From contig NZ_JAHHZS010000029.1 of the NCBI RefSeq assembly GCF_022606295.1, positions 1 to 53,479 on the forward strand: a stretch of DNA of 53,479 nt, given 5' to 3'. The notes beneath the pieces are model-generated. The model did no database searches and was not told where the DNA came from. It saw nothing but the letters and a program-made list of their open reading frames with translations. This stretch comes from Arthrobacter bambusae. GTDB taxonomy: Bacteria; Actinomycetota; Actinomycetes; Actinomycetales; Micrococcaceae. This document shows, one piece after another, positions 8,565 to 16,085 of the stretch; within the stretch, counting starts at the first letter, position 1, and every line of letters begins with the position of its first letter. A program made the translations under genes and the position numbers.

Positions 8565-10604
8565 ATGGCAACCCGAATACAAGAACGTTCGACGGCGGTG
8601 CCGGCGTCATCCGCGCCCATGACGCACCGCCAGATCATGGAGGCCCTGACGGGCCTCCTTGCGGCATTCTTTACCGCCATCCTGAGCAGCACGATCGTGG
8701 CCAACGCCCTGCCGACCATCATGTCCGACCTCCACGGCACCCAAACGGACTTCGCCTGGGTCATCACGGCCGCGCTGCTGGCCAACGCCGCCACTACGCC
8801 CATCTGGGGCAAGCTCGCCGACCTCTTCGACAAGAAGCTCCTGGTCCAGCTGAGCATCGTGATCTTCGTGGCCGGCTCTGTCATGGCCGGTTTCTCCCAG
8901 AGCATTCCCTTCCTGCTGACGGCCCGCTTCATCCAGGGCATCGCCTTGGGCGGCCTCACCGCTTTGGCCCAGGCCATCATCGGCACCATGATCCCGCCGC
9001 GGGACCGTGGCAAGTACTCGGGCTACATGGGCGCCGTCATGGCGGTCGGTACCGCCGGCGGCCCGCTCCTCGGTGGCTTCATCGTTGACAGCCCGCTCGG
9101 CTGGCGCTGGACGTTCTTCGTCTGCGTGCCACTCGCCGTCGTCGCGCTCATCCTGCTCCAGGTGACCCTCAAGATCCAGCACGTCAAGCGCCCGGCCAAG
9201 ATCGACTGGCTCGGTTCCGTCCTGCTGACCTCGGGCGTGAGCCTGCTCCTCATCTGGGTTTCCTTCGCCGGCAACCCGGACTACTATGACTGGATCTCCT
9301 GGCAGTCCGCCCTCATGGTAGGTGGCGGCGTGCTCCTGCTGGCCCTCCTCGTGGTGGTCGAATCCAAGGTGGCCCAGCCCATCATCCCGCTGAAGATCAT
9401 CTCCCAGCGCACCACCGCTTTGGCGATCCTGGCCTCTGTGGCCGTTGGTATCGCGATGTTCAGCTCCTCCACCTTCCTCGGCCAGTACTTCCAGGTAGCC
9501 CGTGGTGCCACGCCCACCGAGGCAGGGCTCCTGACGCTGCCGATGATTGCGGGCAACCTCCTGGGCTCGGTGGTCTCCGGCCAGCTCATCAGCCGCTTCG
9601 GCAAATGGAAGCGCTTCCTCCTGGCGGGTACTGTGCTCCTGGCCGGCGGCCTTGCCCTCACCGGCACCATCGACCACACCACGGCGCTGTGGGTCACGTG
9701 CTGCTACACCGCGATCTTCGGCCTTGGCCTTGGCTTGCTGATGCAGAACCTGGTCCTCGCGGTCCAGAACACCGTCCGCGCCCAGGACATCGGAACGGCC
9801 AGCGCGTCCGTGGCATTCTTCCGCTCCGTCGGCGGTGCGATCGGTGTTTCCGTGCTCGGCGCCATCATGGCCACGCACGTCAAGGACCTTGCCACCCAAG
9901 GCTTCGCCGCGGCCCACATCCCGGTGAGCGGTGGCTCGGGCGATGCGAGCATGGACCTGACGGACTTGCCCGCCCCGATCCGCGACATCATGCGTGCCGC
10001 CTACGGCGACGCGACAGCCCAGATCTTCATGATCTCCGCCGTCATCGCCGTGGTCGCTTTCCTCGCGGTGCTGTTCATCAAGGAAGTTCCGCTGCGGAAG
10101 ACCGTGGACGCTTCGCCGGAGAAGGAATTGCTGGCAAACGCTTCCGGCGAGGCCGCCATGACGCTGGACACCTCTGCATTGCCGGTCATCGAATCCGCCG
10201 GATTTGCCCAAGCAGCCGACGACGGCGGCACCCCCTTGGGTGCCAGCCGCGCCCGGGCGGCGGCCGAGAAGGAGCACGATGAGCTTGACCTTGAGTTTGC
10301 CCGCATCCTCACCCAGGAACGGCCGGACCCCGCCGCCGGCCTGCGCGAAGTCCAGGACCAGCTCGCCCGCACCCAACGCTTGCTGGCCGAGCAACAGCTT
10401 CAGCTGAGCAGGGCACAACGCGAACTCCAGGCACGCGTGCACGAACAGCAGGCCACCGCCGTCGAGCAGTCGCGGATCGCCGAGGAGTTGGCCGCGCTGC
10501 GCAAGGAACTCAAGCGTGAGCGCCGCCGCCAGGAAAGGGCAGCCTTGCTGCTCCTCGCGGGCGACGCCTCGCGGGCAGGGGAGACCGGGCGGCACGCCGG
10601 CTAG
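8565..10604 (+). CDS. DHA2-family MFS multidrug exporter with coiled-coil tail
   Basis: Proton-coupled drug/H+ antiporter of the 14-TM EmrB/QacA type, 679 residues. It contains ALPTIMSDLHG in TM1, the loop GKLADLFDKK (motif A) and a motif-C-like GTAGGPLLGGFIVD in TM5. The membrane part ends near residue 510. The tail of about 165 residues is unusual: a charged Ala/Glu/Arg stretch of roughly residues 565-660 (REVQDQLARTQRLLAEQQ and beyond) reads as a coiled coil, suggesting cytoplasmic oligomerisation or a partner. ATG 8565 follows GGAG. It is co-transcribed with marR and followed by a strong hairpin. Confidence 0.87.
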   Translation: MATRIQERSTAVPASSAPMTHRQIMEALTGLLAAFFTAILSSTIVANALPTIMSDLHGTQTDFAWVITAALLANAATTPIWGKLADLFDKKLLVQLSIVIFVAGSVMAGFSQSIPFLLTARFIQGIALGGLTALAQAIIGTMIPPRDRGKYSGYMGAVMAVGTAGGPLLGGFIVDSPLGWRWTFFVCVPLAVVALILLQVTLKIQHVKRPAKIDWLGSVLLTSGVSLLLIWVSFAGNPDYYDWISWQSALMVGGGVLLLALLVVVESKVAQPIIPLKIISQRTTALAILASVAVGIAMFSSSTFLGQYFQVARGATPTEAGLLTLPMIAGNLLGSVVSGQLISRFGKWKRFLLAGTVLLAGGLALTGTIDHTTALWVTCCYTAIFGLGLGLLMQNLVLAVQNTVRAQDIGTASASVAFFRSVGGAIGVSVLGAIMATHVKDLATQGFAAAHIPVSGGSGDASMDLTDLPAPIRDIMRAAYGDATAQIFMISAVIAVVAFLAVLFIKEVPLRKTVDASPEKELLANASGEAAMTLDTSALPVIESAGFAQAADDGGTPLGASRARAAAEKEHDELDLEFARILTQERPDPAAGLREVQDQLARTQRLLAEQQLQLSRAQRELQARVHEQQATAVEQSRIAEELAALRKELKRERRRQERAALLLLAGDASRAGETGRHAG

Positions 10605-10643
10605 GGGAGCCTGGCAGGCAACCGCCTGCGGGACGCGTGGCCG

Positions 10644-10679
10644 GAGCCGCTGCAGCGAGTTTGGACGCTGCAGCGGCTC
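10644..10679 (+). terminator. Perfect hairpin terminator after the DHA2 exporter
   Basis: The 14-base arms GAGCCGCTGCAGCG and CGCTGCAGCGGCTC pair perfectly around an 8-base loop (AGTTTGGA), 39 bases after the exporter stop. No U tract follows, as is common in high-GC Gram-positives. Confidence 0.75.
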
Positions 10680-10790
10680 AGCTACGTCGCAAGGATGATA
10701 TTCGGCTACCGATATTTCGTTGAGGCAACGGATTTCGTAGAGTTGAGGGACTAATTCTGTCAGCGCCTGCTGCTATCCATGCATTGAGTT

Positions 10791-10836
10791 ATTCGCAGTA
10801 TTTAGTCATTTGCAGTATTTAGTCATTCGCACAGTC
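10791..10836 (+). repeat. 17-bp tandem repeats in the ABC exporter promoter
   Basis: Two adjacent 17-base units, ATTCGCAGTATTTAGTC (10791-10807) and ATTTGCAGTATTTAGTC (10808-10824), differ by one base. A partial third unit, ATTCGCACAGTC, follows at 10825-10836, and ATTCGCGCAC occurs just after. They end 36 bases before the exporter start. Regular spacing suggests repeated sites for a regulator; a short inverted repeat, CGTTG-AGG-CAACG, lies upstream at 10718-10730. Confidence 0.7.
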
Positions 10837-10872
10837 ATCATTCGCGCACTCTCTCACTAAGGATCCGTGGGC

Positions 10873-12606
10873 ATGCTTGTCACCCTGATACGGCGCTACT
10901 CCAAGCCGTATTTGCCGCAGATACTGGCCGTCATCATCTTCCAGCTGGCGTCTACGATCGCCACACTCTATCTTCCAAGCCTCAACGCAAAAATCATCGA
11001 TGAGGGGGTTTCCCGGGGGGACACCAACTACATCTGGCAAACCGGTGCCCTGATGCTCGTGGTCGCGCTCGGCCAGGTCATCGCGGCCATCGCGGGGGTC
11101 TACTTCGGATCCCGCGTGGCCATGGCCATGGGACGCGACTTGCGCAGGGACGTCTTCCGCAAGGTCAGCAGCTTCTCTGCCAAGGACGTCAACAGCTTCG
11201 GCGCACCCACGTTGATCACCCGCGGCACCAACGACGTCCAGCAAGTCCAGATGCTCATGCTGATGGGCCTGAACTTCATGGTTTCCACGCCCATCATGTG
11301 TGTTGGCGGCATCATCATGGCCTTGCGCGAGGACCTCAGCCTCTCCTGGCTCGTGTGGGTCTCCGTGCCCCTGCTGGTGGCCGTGGTTGGCTACCTCGTG
11401 GTGAGGCTCATGCCGCTCTTCCGCTCCATGCAGATGAAGATCGACGCCATCAACGGCGTCCTGCGCGAACAGATCATCGGCATCCGCGTGGTCCGGGCGT
11501 TCGTTCGTGAACCCTACGAGGCCAAGCGCTTCGGCGACGCCAACAAGGACCTCACCCTGGTTTCGGTCAAGATCGGCAACCTGTTTGTGCTGATGTTCCC
11601 GGCCATCGGCATGATCCTGCACCTTTCCACGGCGGCAGTGCTGTGGTTCGGCGGCCAACGGGTGGATGCGGGCAACATGCAGGTGGGTTCCTTGACTGCC
11701 TTCCTGCAGTACCTGCTGCAGATCCTCATGGCCGTCATGATGGGTACCTTCATGGCCATGATGATCCCGCGCGCATCGGTGTGCGCGGACCGCATCGGCG
11801 AGGTCCTCGACGTCGAACCCTCCATCCACGATCCGAAGGCGCCGGTGGCGCCCGCGGAAAAGAAGGGTCGCGTCGAATTCCGCGATGTCACCTTCAAATA
11901 CCCCGGTGCCGAAGCTCCCGTGTTGAGCAACATCTCCTTCACCGCGGAGCCAGGCCAGACCCTCGCCATCATCGGCTCCACCGGCGCAGGCAAGACCACC
12001 TTGGTGTCGCTGCTGCCGCGCCTGTACGACGTCGCGTCCGGCGATGTCTTGCTCGACGGCGTCCCGGTCACCAGCCTGGACCGCGATGAAATCACCAGTC
12101 GCGTGGCCACGGTGCCGCAGAAGCCCTACTTGTTCTCCGGAACCATCGAGCACAACCTGCGCTTCGGCAAGACCGACGCCACGGACCAGGAACTCTGGGA
12201 TGCCCTGGAAACCGCGCAGGCCAAGGACTTCGTCATGGAAAAGTCCTCCGGCCTGAACCGACGGGTGGCCCAGGGCGGCACCAACGTTTCCGGGGGCCAG
12301 AGGCAACGCCTCTGCATCGCACGGGCCCTGGTGACGCAGCCCAAGGTCTACCTTTTCGATGACTCCTTCTCGGCCTTGGATGTTGCCACGGACGCCCGCC
12401 TTCGCCGGGCGCTGAAGGAAAAGACGCAGGATGCCACGGTCATCATCGTGGCCCAGCGCGTCTCCACAATCGCGGACGCGGACCAGATCCTGGTCTTGGA
12501 CAACGGCAGGATCGTTGACCGCGGCACCCATGAAGAACTCCTGGAAACCTCACCCACGTACCAGGAGATCGTCGAATCCCAGCTGAGCGCGGAGGAAGTG
12601 GCATGA
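10873..12606 (+). CDS. ABC exporter half-transporter, degenerate-site subunit
   Basis: Type IV ABC exporter subunit of 577 residues: a six-helix membrane domain (to about residue 310) then an ATPase domain. Walker A is GSTGAGKT near residue 367 and the signature is VSGGQ at 472-476. Walker B is YLFDD with Asp497 where the catalytic Glu is normal. That substitution marks the degenerate-site subunit in heterodimeric exporters such as TM287/288 and BmrC/BmrD. ATG 10873 is preferred because AAGGA lies 9 bases upstream; GTG 10867 would be too close to it. The gene overlaps the next by ATGA, so both halves are made together. The substrate is unknown; lipids or drugs are typical. Confidence 0.9.
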   Translation: MLVTLIRRYSKPYLPQILAVIIFQLASTIATLYLPSLNAKIIDEGVSRGDTNYIWQTGALMLVVALGQVIAAIAGVYFGSRVAMAMGRDLRRDVFRKVSSFSAKDVNSFGAPTLITRGTNDVQQVQMLMLMGLNFMVSTPIMCVGGIIMALREDLSLSWLVWVSVPLLVAVVGYLVVRLMPLFRSMQMKIDAINGVLREQIIGIRVVRAFVREPYEAKRFGDANKDLTLVSVKIGNLFVLMFPAIGMILHLSTAAVLWFGGQRVDAGNMQVGSLTAFLQYLLQILMAVMMGTFMAMMIPRASVCADRIGEVLDVEPSIHDPKAPVAPAEKKGRVEFRDVTFKYPGAEAPVLSNISFTAEPGQTLAIIGSTGAGKTTLVSLLPRLYDVASGDVLLDGVPVTSLDRDEITSRVATVPQKPYLFSGTIEHNLRFGKTDATDQELWDALETAQAKDFVMEKSSGLNRRVAQGGTNVSGGQRQRLCIARALVTQPKVYLFDDSFSALDVATDARLRRALKEKTQDATVIIVAQRVSTIADADQILVLDNGRIVDRGTHEELLETSPTYQEIVESQLSAEEVA

Positions 12607-14699
12607 GCGAACAGAATCAGCAAAAGCGCGGTTGGGCCGCGAAAGCCGAAGCAGCGAAGGCCGCGCGCGAAGCCGCGGATGCGAAGGACGCAGCCGCTGA
12701 CGGTGCAGTGACCGCTGTGGACGATGACGACATCGAAGAAACCGAATACACCCCGGGCGAAGCCGACGGCGGAATGTTCGGCAACCTGCCGGCCAAGAAG
12801 GCCAAGGCGTTTGGACCGTCGGCCAAGCGGCTCCTCGGGCTGCTCAAGCCGGAGGCCGCCGGAGTCGTCTTCGTCATCGGCCTCGTGGTGGTCTCGGTGG
12901 TCCTGAACGTCATCGCCCCGAAGATCCTCGGCAGCGCCATGGACGTCATCTTCGGCGGGGTCATGGGCAAGCAATTGCCTCCCGGCGTGAGCCAAGCGGC
13001 CTTCGCCGAGGGCCTCCGCCAGGCCGGCCAGAACAACTTCGCGGACATGGTCTCCAAGATGGAGCTCACCAACGGGATCAACTTCTCCAAGCTCACGTTC
13101 CTGATCTCGATCGTGCTCTTGATGTACTTCGTGGCCAACATCTTCCTGTGGGCCCAGGGCTACATCCTGAACAAGATCGTCATGAAGGTCATCAACCGGC
13201 TCCGCAATGACGTCCAGGCAAAGCTCAACCGCTTGCCCCTGAACTACTTCGACACCCGCCAGCGCGGCGACATCCTCTCCCGCGTGACGAACGACGTCGA
13301 CAACGTCCAGCAAGGGCTGCAGCAGGCGTTCGCGCAGCTGGTCAGCTCGGTGCTGACAGTCTTCGGCATCACCATCATGATGTTCATCGTGTCCTGGCAG
13401 CTCGCCCTCATCGCGCTGGTTGCCCTGCCGCTCTCCGGCGTCCTTGCCGGCGTCATTGGCTCGCGCAGCCAGAAGCTCTTCGCTGCCCAGTGGAAGAACA
13501 CCGGTTCCCTCAATGGCCAGATCGAGGAATCGTTCTCGGGCCACGAGCTCGTCAAAGTCTTCGGGCGCGACGCGGACATGCTGGAGCGTTTCGACGAACG
13601 CAACGAAGCCTTGTACAAGGCCTCGTTCGGGGCGCAGTTCGTTTCCGGCATCATCTTCCCGGCGATGAACTTCGTCTCCTACCTCAGCTACGTGGGCATC
13701 GCCGTCGTCGGTGGTTTGCGCGTGGCCTCCGGTTCCATGAGCCTGGGCGACGCCACGGCGTTCATCCAGTACTCGCGTGAATTCACCCAGCCGCTCGGCC
13801 AGATTGCCGGCATGGCGAACATGCTCCAGTCCGGCGTGGCTTCGGCTGAGCGCGTTTTCGAGTTCCTGGATGCCGATGAGGAAGAGCCGGAGAACGCGGC
13901 CCGCCACCTGCCCCCGCGCACGGACGGCCACGTCGAGTTCGAGAACGTGTCCTTCAGCTACGTCGCAGACAAGCCGCTCATCGAGAACCTCTCCCTCAGT
14001 GCGGAGCCCGGACACACCGTGGCGATTGTTGGACCCACAGGCGCGGGCAAGACCACCCTGGTCAACCTTGTCATGCGGTTCTACGAACTCAATTCGGGGC
14101 GTATCACCCTGGACGGGGTGGACATCAAGGAGCTGAGCCGTTCCGAGCTTCGTTCCAAGGTGGGAATGGTGCTGCAGGATGCCTGGCTGTTCGGCGGGAC
14201 CATCTACGACAACATCAAGTACGGCAACCTCGACGCCACCGAGGAACAGATCATGGAGGCGGCGAAGGCCACGTACGTGGACCGCTTCGTGCGTGCCTTG
14301 CCGGATGGCTACCAGACCATCATCGACGAGGAAGGCAACAACGTCAGCGCGGGCGAGAAACAGCTCATCACCATCGCGCGGGCCTTCGTTTCCGATCCCT
14401 CGCTGTTGATCCTGGACGAGGCCACGAGCTCCGTTGACACGCGTACCGAGCTGCTGTTGCAGAAGGCCATGGCTGCCCTCCGCACGGATCGCACCAGCTT
14501 CGTCATCGCCCACCGCTTGTCCACCATCCGCGACGCCGACACCATCCTCGTGATGGAAAACGGCAGCATCGTAGAGCAGGGCAACCACAACCAACTGCTC
14601 GCATCGCAGGGCGCGTACTACCGCCTGTACATGTCGCAGTTTGCCGGTGAGGATGCCGGGGAAGCCGTGGTGGATGACTCGACGGCGGTGCACAGCTGA
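12603..14699 (+). CDS. ABC exporter half-transporter, catalytic-site subunit
   Basis: Partner half-transporter, 698 residues. A charged Ala/Lys/Asp-rich cytoplasmic extension of about 65 residues precedes the membrane domain (about 70-410) and the ATPase domain. Walker A is GPTGAGKT at 477-484. Walker B has the catalytic Glu606 (LLILDEATSSVD). The signature is VSAGEKQ at 581-587, altered from LSGGQ. Combined with the first subunit, this gives one normal ATP site (this Walker B with the partner VSGGQ) and one degenerate site (the partner Asp497 with this SAGEK). That is the expected division in heterodimeric exporters, so the pair is very probably an obligate heterodimer. Confidence 0.92.
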   Translation: MSEQNQQKRGWAAKAEAAKAAREAADAKDAAADGAVTAVDDDDIEETEYTPGEADGGMFGNLPAKKAKAFGPSAKRLLGLLKPEAAGVVFVIGLVVVSVVLNVIAPKILGSAMDVIFGGVMGKQLPPGVSQAAFAEGLRQAGQNNFADMVSKMELTNGINFSKLTFLISIVLLMYFVANIFLWAQGYILNKIVMKVINRLRNDVQAKLNRLPLNYFDTRQRGDILSRVTNDVDNVQQGLQQAFAQLVSSVLTVFGITIMMFIVSWQLALIALVALPLSGVLAGVIGSRSQKLFAAQWKNTGSLNGQIEESFSGHELVKVFGRDADMLERFDERNEALYKASFGAQFVSGIIFPAMNFVSYLSYVGIAVVGGLRVASGSMSLGDATAFIQYSREFTQPLGQIAGMANMLQSGVASAERVFEFLDADEEEPENAARHLPPRTDGHVEFENVSFSYVADKPLIENLSLSAEPGHTVAIVGPTGAGKTTLVNLVMRFYELNSGRITLDGVDIKELSRSELRSKVGMVLQDAWLFGGTIYDNIKYGNLDATEEQIMEAAKATYVDRFVRALPDGYQTIIDEEGNNVSAGEKQLITIARAFVSDPSLLILDEATSSVDTRTELLLQKAMAALRTDRTSFVIAHRLSTIRDADTILVMENGSIVEQGNHNQLLASQGAYYRLYMSQFAGEDAGEAVVDDSTAVHS

Positions 14700-14725
14700 G
14701 CCAGCGAATCACGGTCCAAGTTCCG

Positions 14726-15142
14726 ATGCGTTGGGGAGACATGGACGCGTACGGGCACATCAACAACGTCCAGATCGTGCGCATGCTCGAAGAGGCCCGC
14801 ATCGCGGCTTTCGGTCCGCCCCGCGGTGCCGGACTCCCCGGAGTGGAAGCGCCGGTCTCCGTCTTCGACTCGGTTGAAGACGGGGTCATGACCCTTGTGG
14901 TGGAGCACAAGGTCCGGTACGTCCGGACCTTGGAATACCGGAACATTCCGGCGCTAGTTGAGATCTGGGTCGGCGCCGTGAAGGGGGCGAGTTTTGACGT
15001 GCACTACGTCATCAAGGATCCCGTGACCGGCCAGGACTGCGTCAACGCCAGTACCCATCTGGCGTTCGTCGACGAGTCCACGGGCCGCGTCCGCAGGCTC
15101 ACTCCCGAACAGAAGCAGCAGCTGGAGCCGTACCGGACCTAG
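14726..15142 (+). CDS. Hotdog-fold acyl-CoA thioesterase (4HBT/YbgC-like)
   Basis: Small thioesterase of 138 residues from ATG 14726. RWGDMDAYGHINNV is the hallmark of the 4-hydroxybenzoyl-CoA thioesterase/YbgC group, with the catalytic Asp in the first segment. These enzymes hydrolyse acyl-CoA or acyl-ACP thioesters as dimers or tetramers. The start is uncertain: ATG 14726 falls inside the first conserved strand and has no clear ribosome site. An in-frame CTG at 14696, overlapping the ABC stop codon, would add SQRITVQVP, which fits the usual N-terminal strand. The upstream frame closes just before that. The gene follows the ABC exporter by 26 bases at most and is probably in the same transcript. 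Confidence 0.85.
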   Translation: MRWGDMDAYGHINNVQIVRMLEEARIAAFGPPRGAGLPGVEAPVSVFDSVEDGVMTLVVEHKVRYVRTLEYRNIPALVEIWVGAVKGASFDVHYVIKDPVTGQDCVNASTHLAFVDESTGRVRRLTPEQKQQLEPYRT

Positions 15143-15193
15143 CGAAGCATTGCAGCAGCGCCCTGGGCGCCCCGGTGGCCGTAGAGTTTCCCC

Positions 15194-15934
15194 ATGAAAC
15201 TCGAGATCGTCGCCGTCGGCGCCCAGGGCGCTGCCGTTGCCGCCGAAGAAGGCGCGGACCGGATTGAACTTTGCAGCGCCTTGGAGCTCGGGGGACTGAC
15301 CCCGAGCCAAGGGCTGATGGAAGCCGCGCAGGAAGCTGCCGACGGACGGCTGGAGATCCACCCGCTGATCCGCAGCCGGCCAGGAGATTTCCTGTACTCC
15401 GACGCCGATGTGGACACCATGGACCGCGAGATCCGGTTCCTGCTCAACCAAGGGGCTCACGGAGTGGTGATCGGAGTCCTCACAGCCGCCGGCGATATCG
15501 ACGTCCAGGCCACTCGAAAGCTTGCCCACACGGCCCTGGAGACCAACCCCGACGCCCAACTGACCTTCCACCGGGCCGTCGACCATACTCCGGACCCGGC
15601 GGACGCCGTCGAGCAGCTCGTGGAGCTTGGATTCCACCGGGTGCTCAGCTCCGGGGGCGCCGCCACCGTGGGGGCCGGGATCGGGACCCTCGAGCGGATG
15701 GTCCGGCGGGCAGCGGGGCGGCTTGAGGTCATGGCTGGCGGCGGACTCGCCCTGGACGATATCCCGGCATTGCATGCCGCGGGACTAAGCGCGGTCCATT
15801 TGTCAGCCAAGGCCACGGTTTCCACGTGGAAGAACCGTGCGGATTCCTTCGGTGCGCCCGGCGATTCAGACCCGACGGCGTACATGGTCACCAACCGGGA
15901 CCTGGTGAGGGCCGCCCGCGCCGCCTCCCGCTGA
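15194..15934 (+). CDS. cutC: CutC family protein
   Basis: TIM-barrel protein of the CutC family, 246 residues, close to the family norm. Diagnostic segments are the N-terminal LEIVAVGAQGAAVAAEEGAD, then RIELCSALELGGLTPSQG, HPLIRSRPGDFLYS, FHRAVDHTPDP and VLSSGGAATVGAG. The family was named for copper homeostasis in Escherichia coli, but that role has been questioned and the biochemical activity is unsettled. The gene lies 51 bases after the thioesterase stop. Its stop codon is followed after 4 bases by a 66-bp palindromic repeat. Confidence 0.9.
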   Translation: MKLEIVAVGAQGAAVAAEEGADRIELCSALELGGLTPSQGLMEAAQEAADGRLEIHPLIRSRPGDFLYSDADVDTMDREIRFLLNQGAHGVVIGVLTAAGDIDVQATRKLAHTALETNPDAQLTFHRAVDHTPDPADAVEQLVELGFHRVLSSGGAATVGAGIGTLERMVRRAAGRLEVMAGGGLALDDIPALHAAGLSAVHLSAKATVSTWKNRADSFGAPGDSDPTAYMVTNRDLVRAARAASR

Positions 15935-15938
15935 CGCC

Positions 15939-16004
15939 CCCAACTAGCTAGCAGTTAATGTCGTTCTGGGCGCCCAAAGCGACATTAAGTGCGAGTCAGT
16001 TGGG
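15939..16004. repeat. 66-bp palindromic element, copy 1
   Basis: Imperfect palindrome running from CCCAACTAGCTAGCAGTTA to GTGCGAGTCAGTTGGG, with inner arms TTAATGTCG and CGACATTAA pairing perfectly. It is the same length as the copies at 36696 and 47142 and shares the right-arm sequence GCGAGTCAGTTGGG with copy 2. It begins 4 bases after the cutC stop. Confidence 0.9.
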
Positions 16005-16085
16005 TGGGTCCCTTTACACGGCGGCGACTTGGGTCAAGGATAGGTGAAGCATTGCGATCGAAAATAGCCTCCAGGAGTCACAAAG

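Noticed and set aside
8607..10595. Minus-strand frame of 662 codons opposite the DHA2 exporter
   Set aside because: Third-position GC shadow rich in Gly, His, Asp and Arg; no domain, and the exporter on the plus strand is unmistakable.
12348..14693. Minus-strand frame of 781 codons opposite the second ABC gene
   Set aside because: Shadow frame with low-complexity composition; the plus strand carries all ABC motifs.
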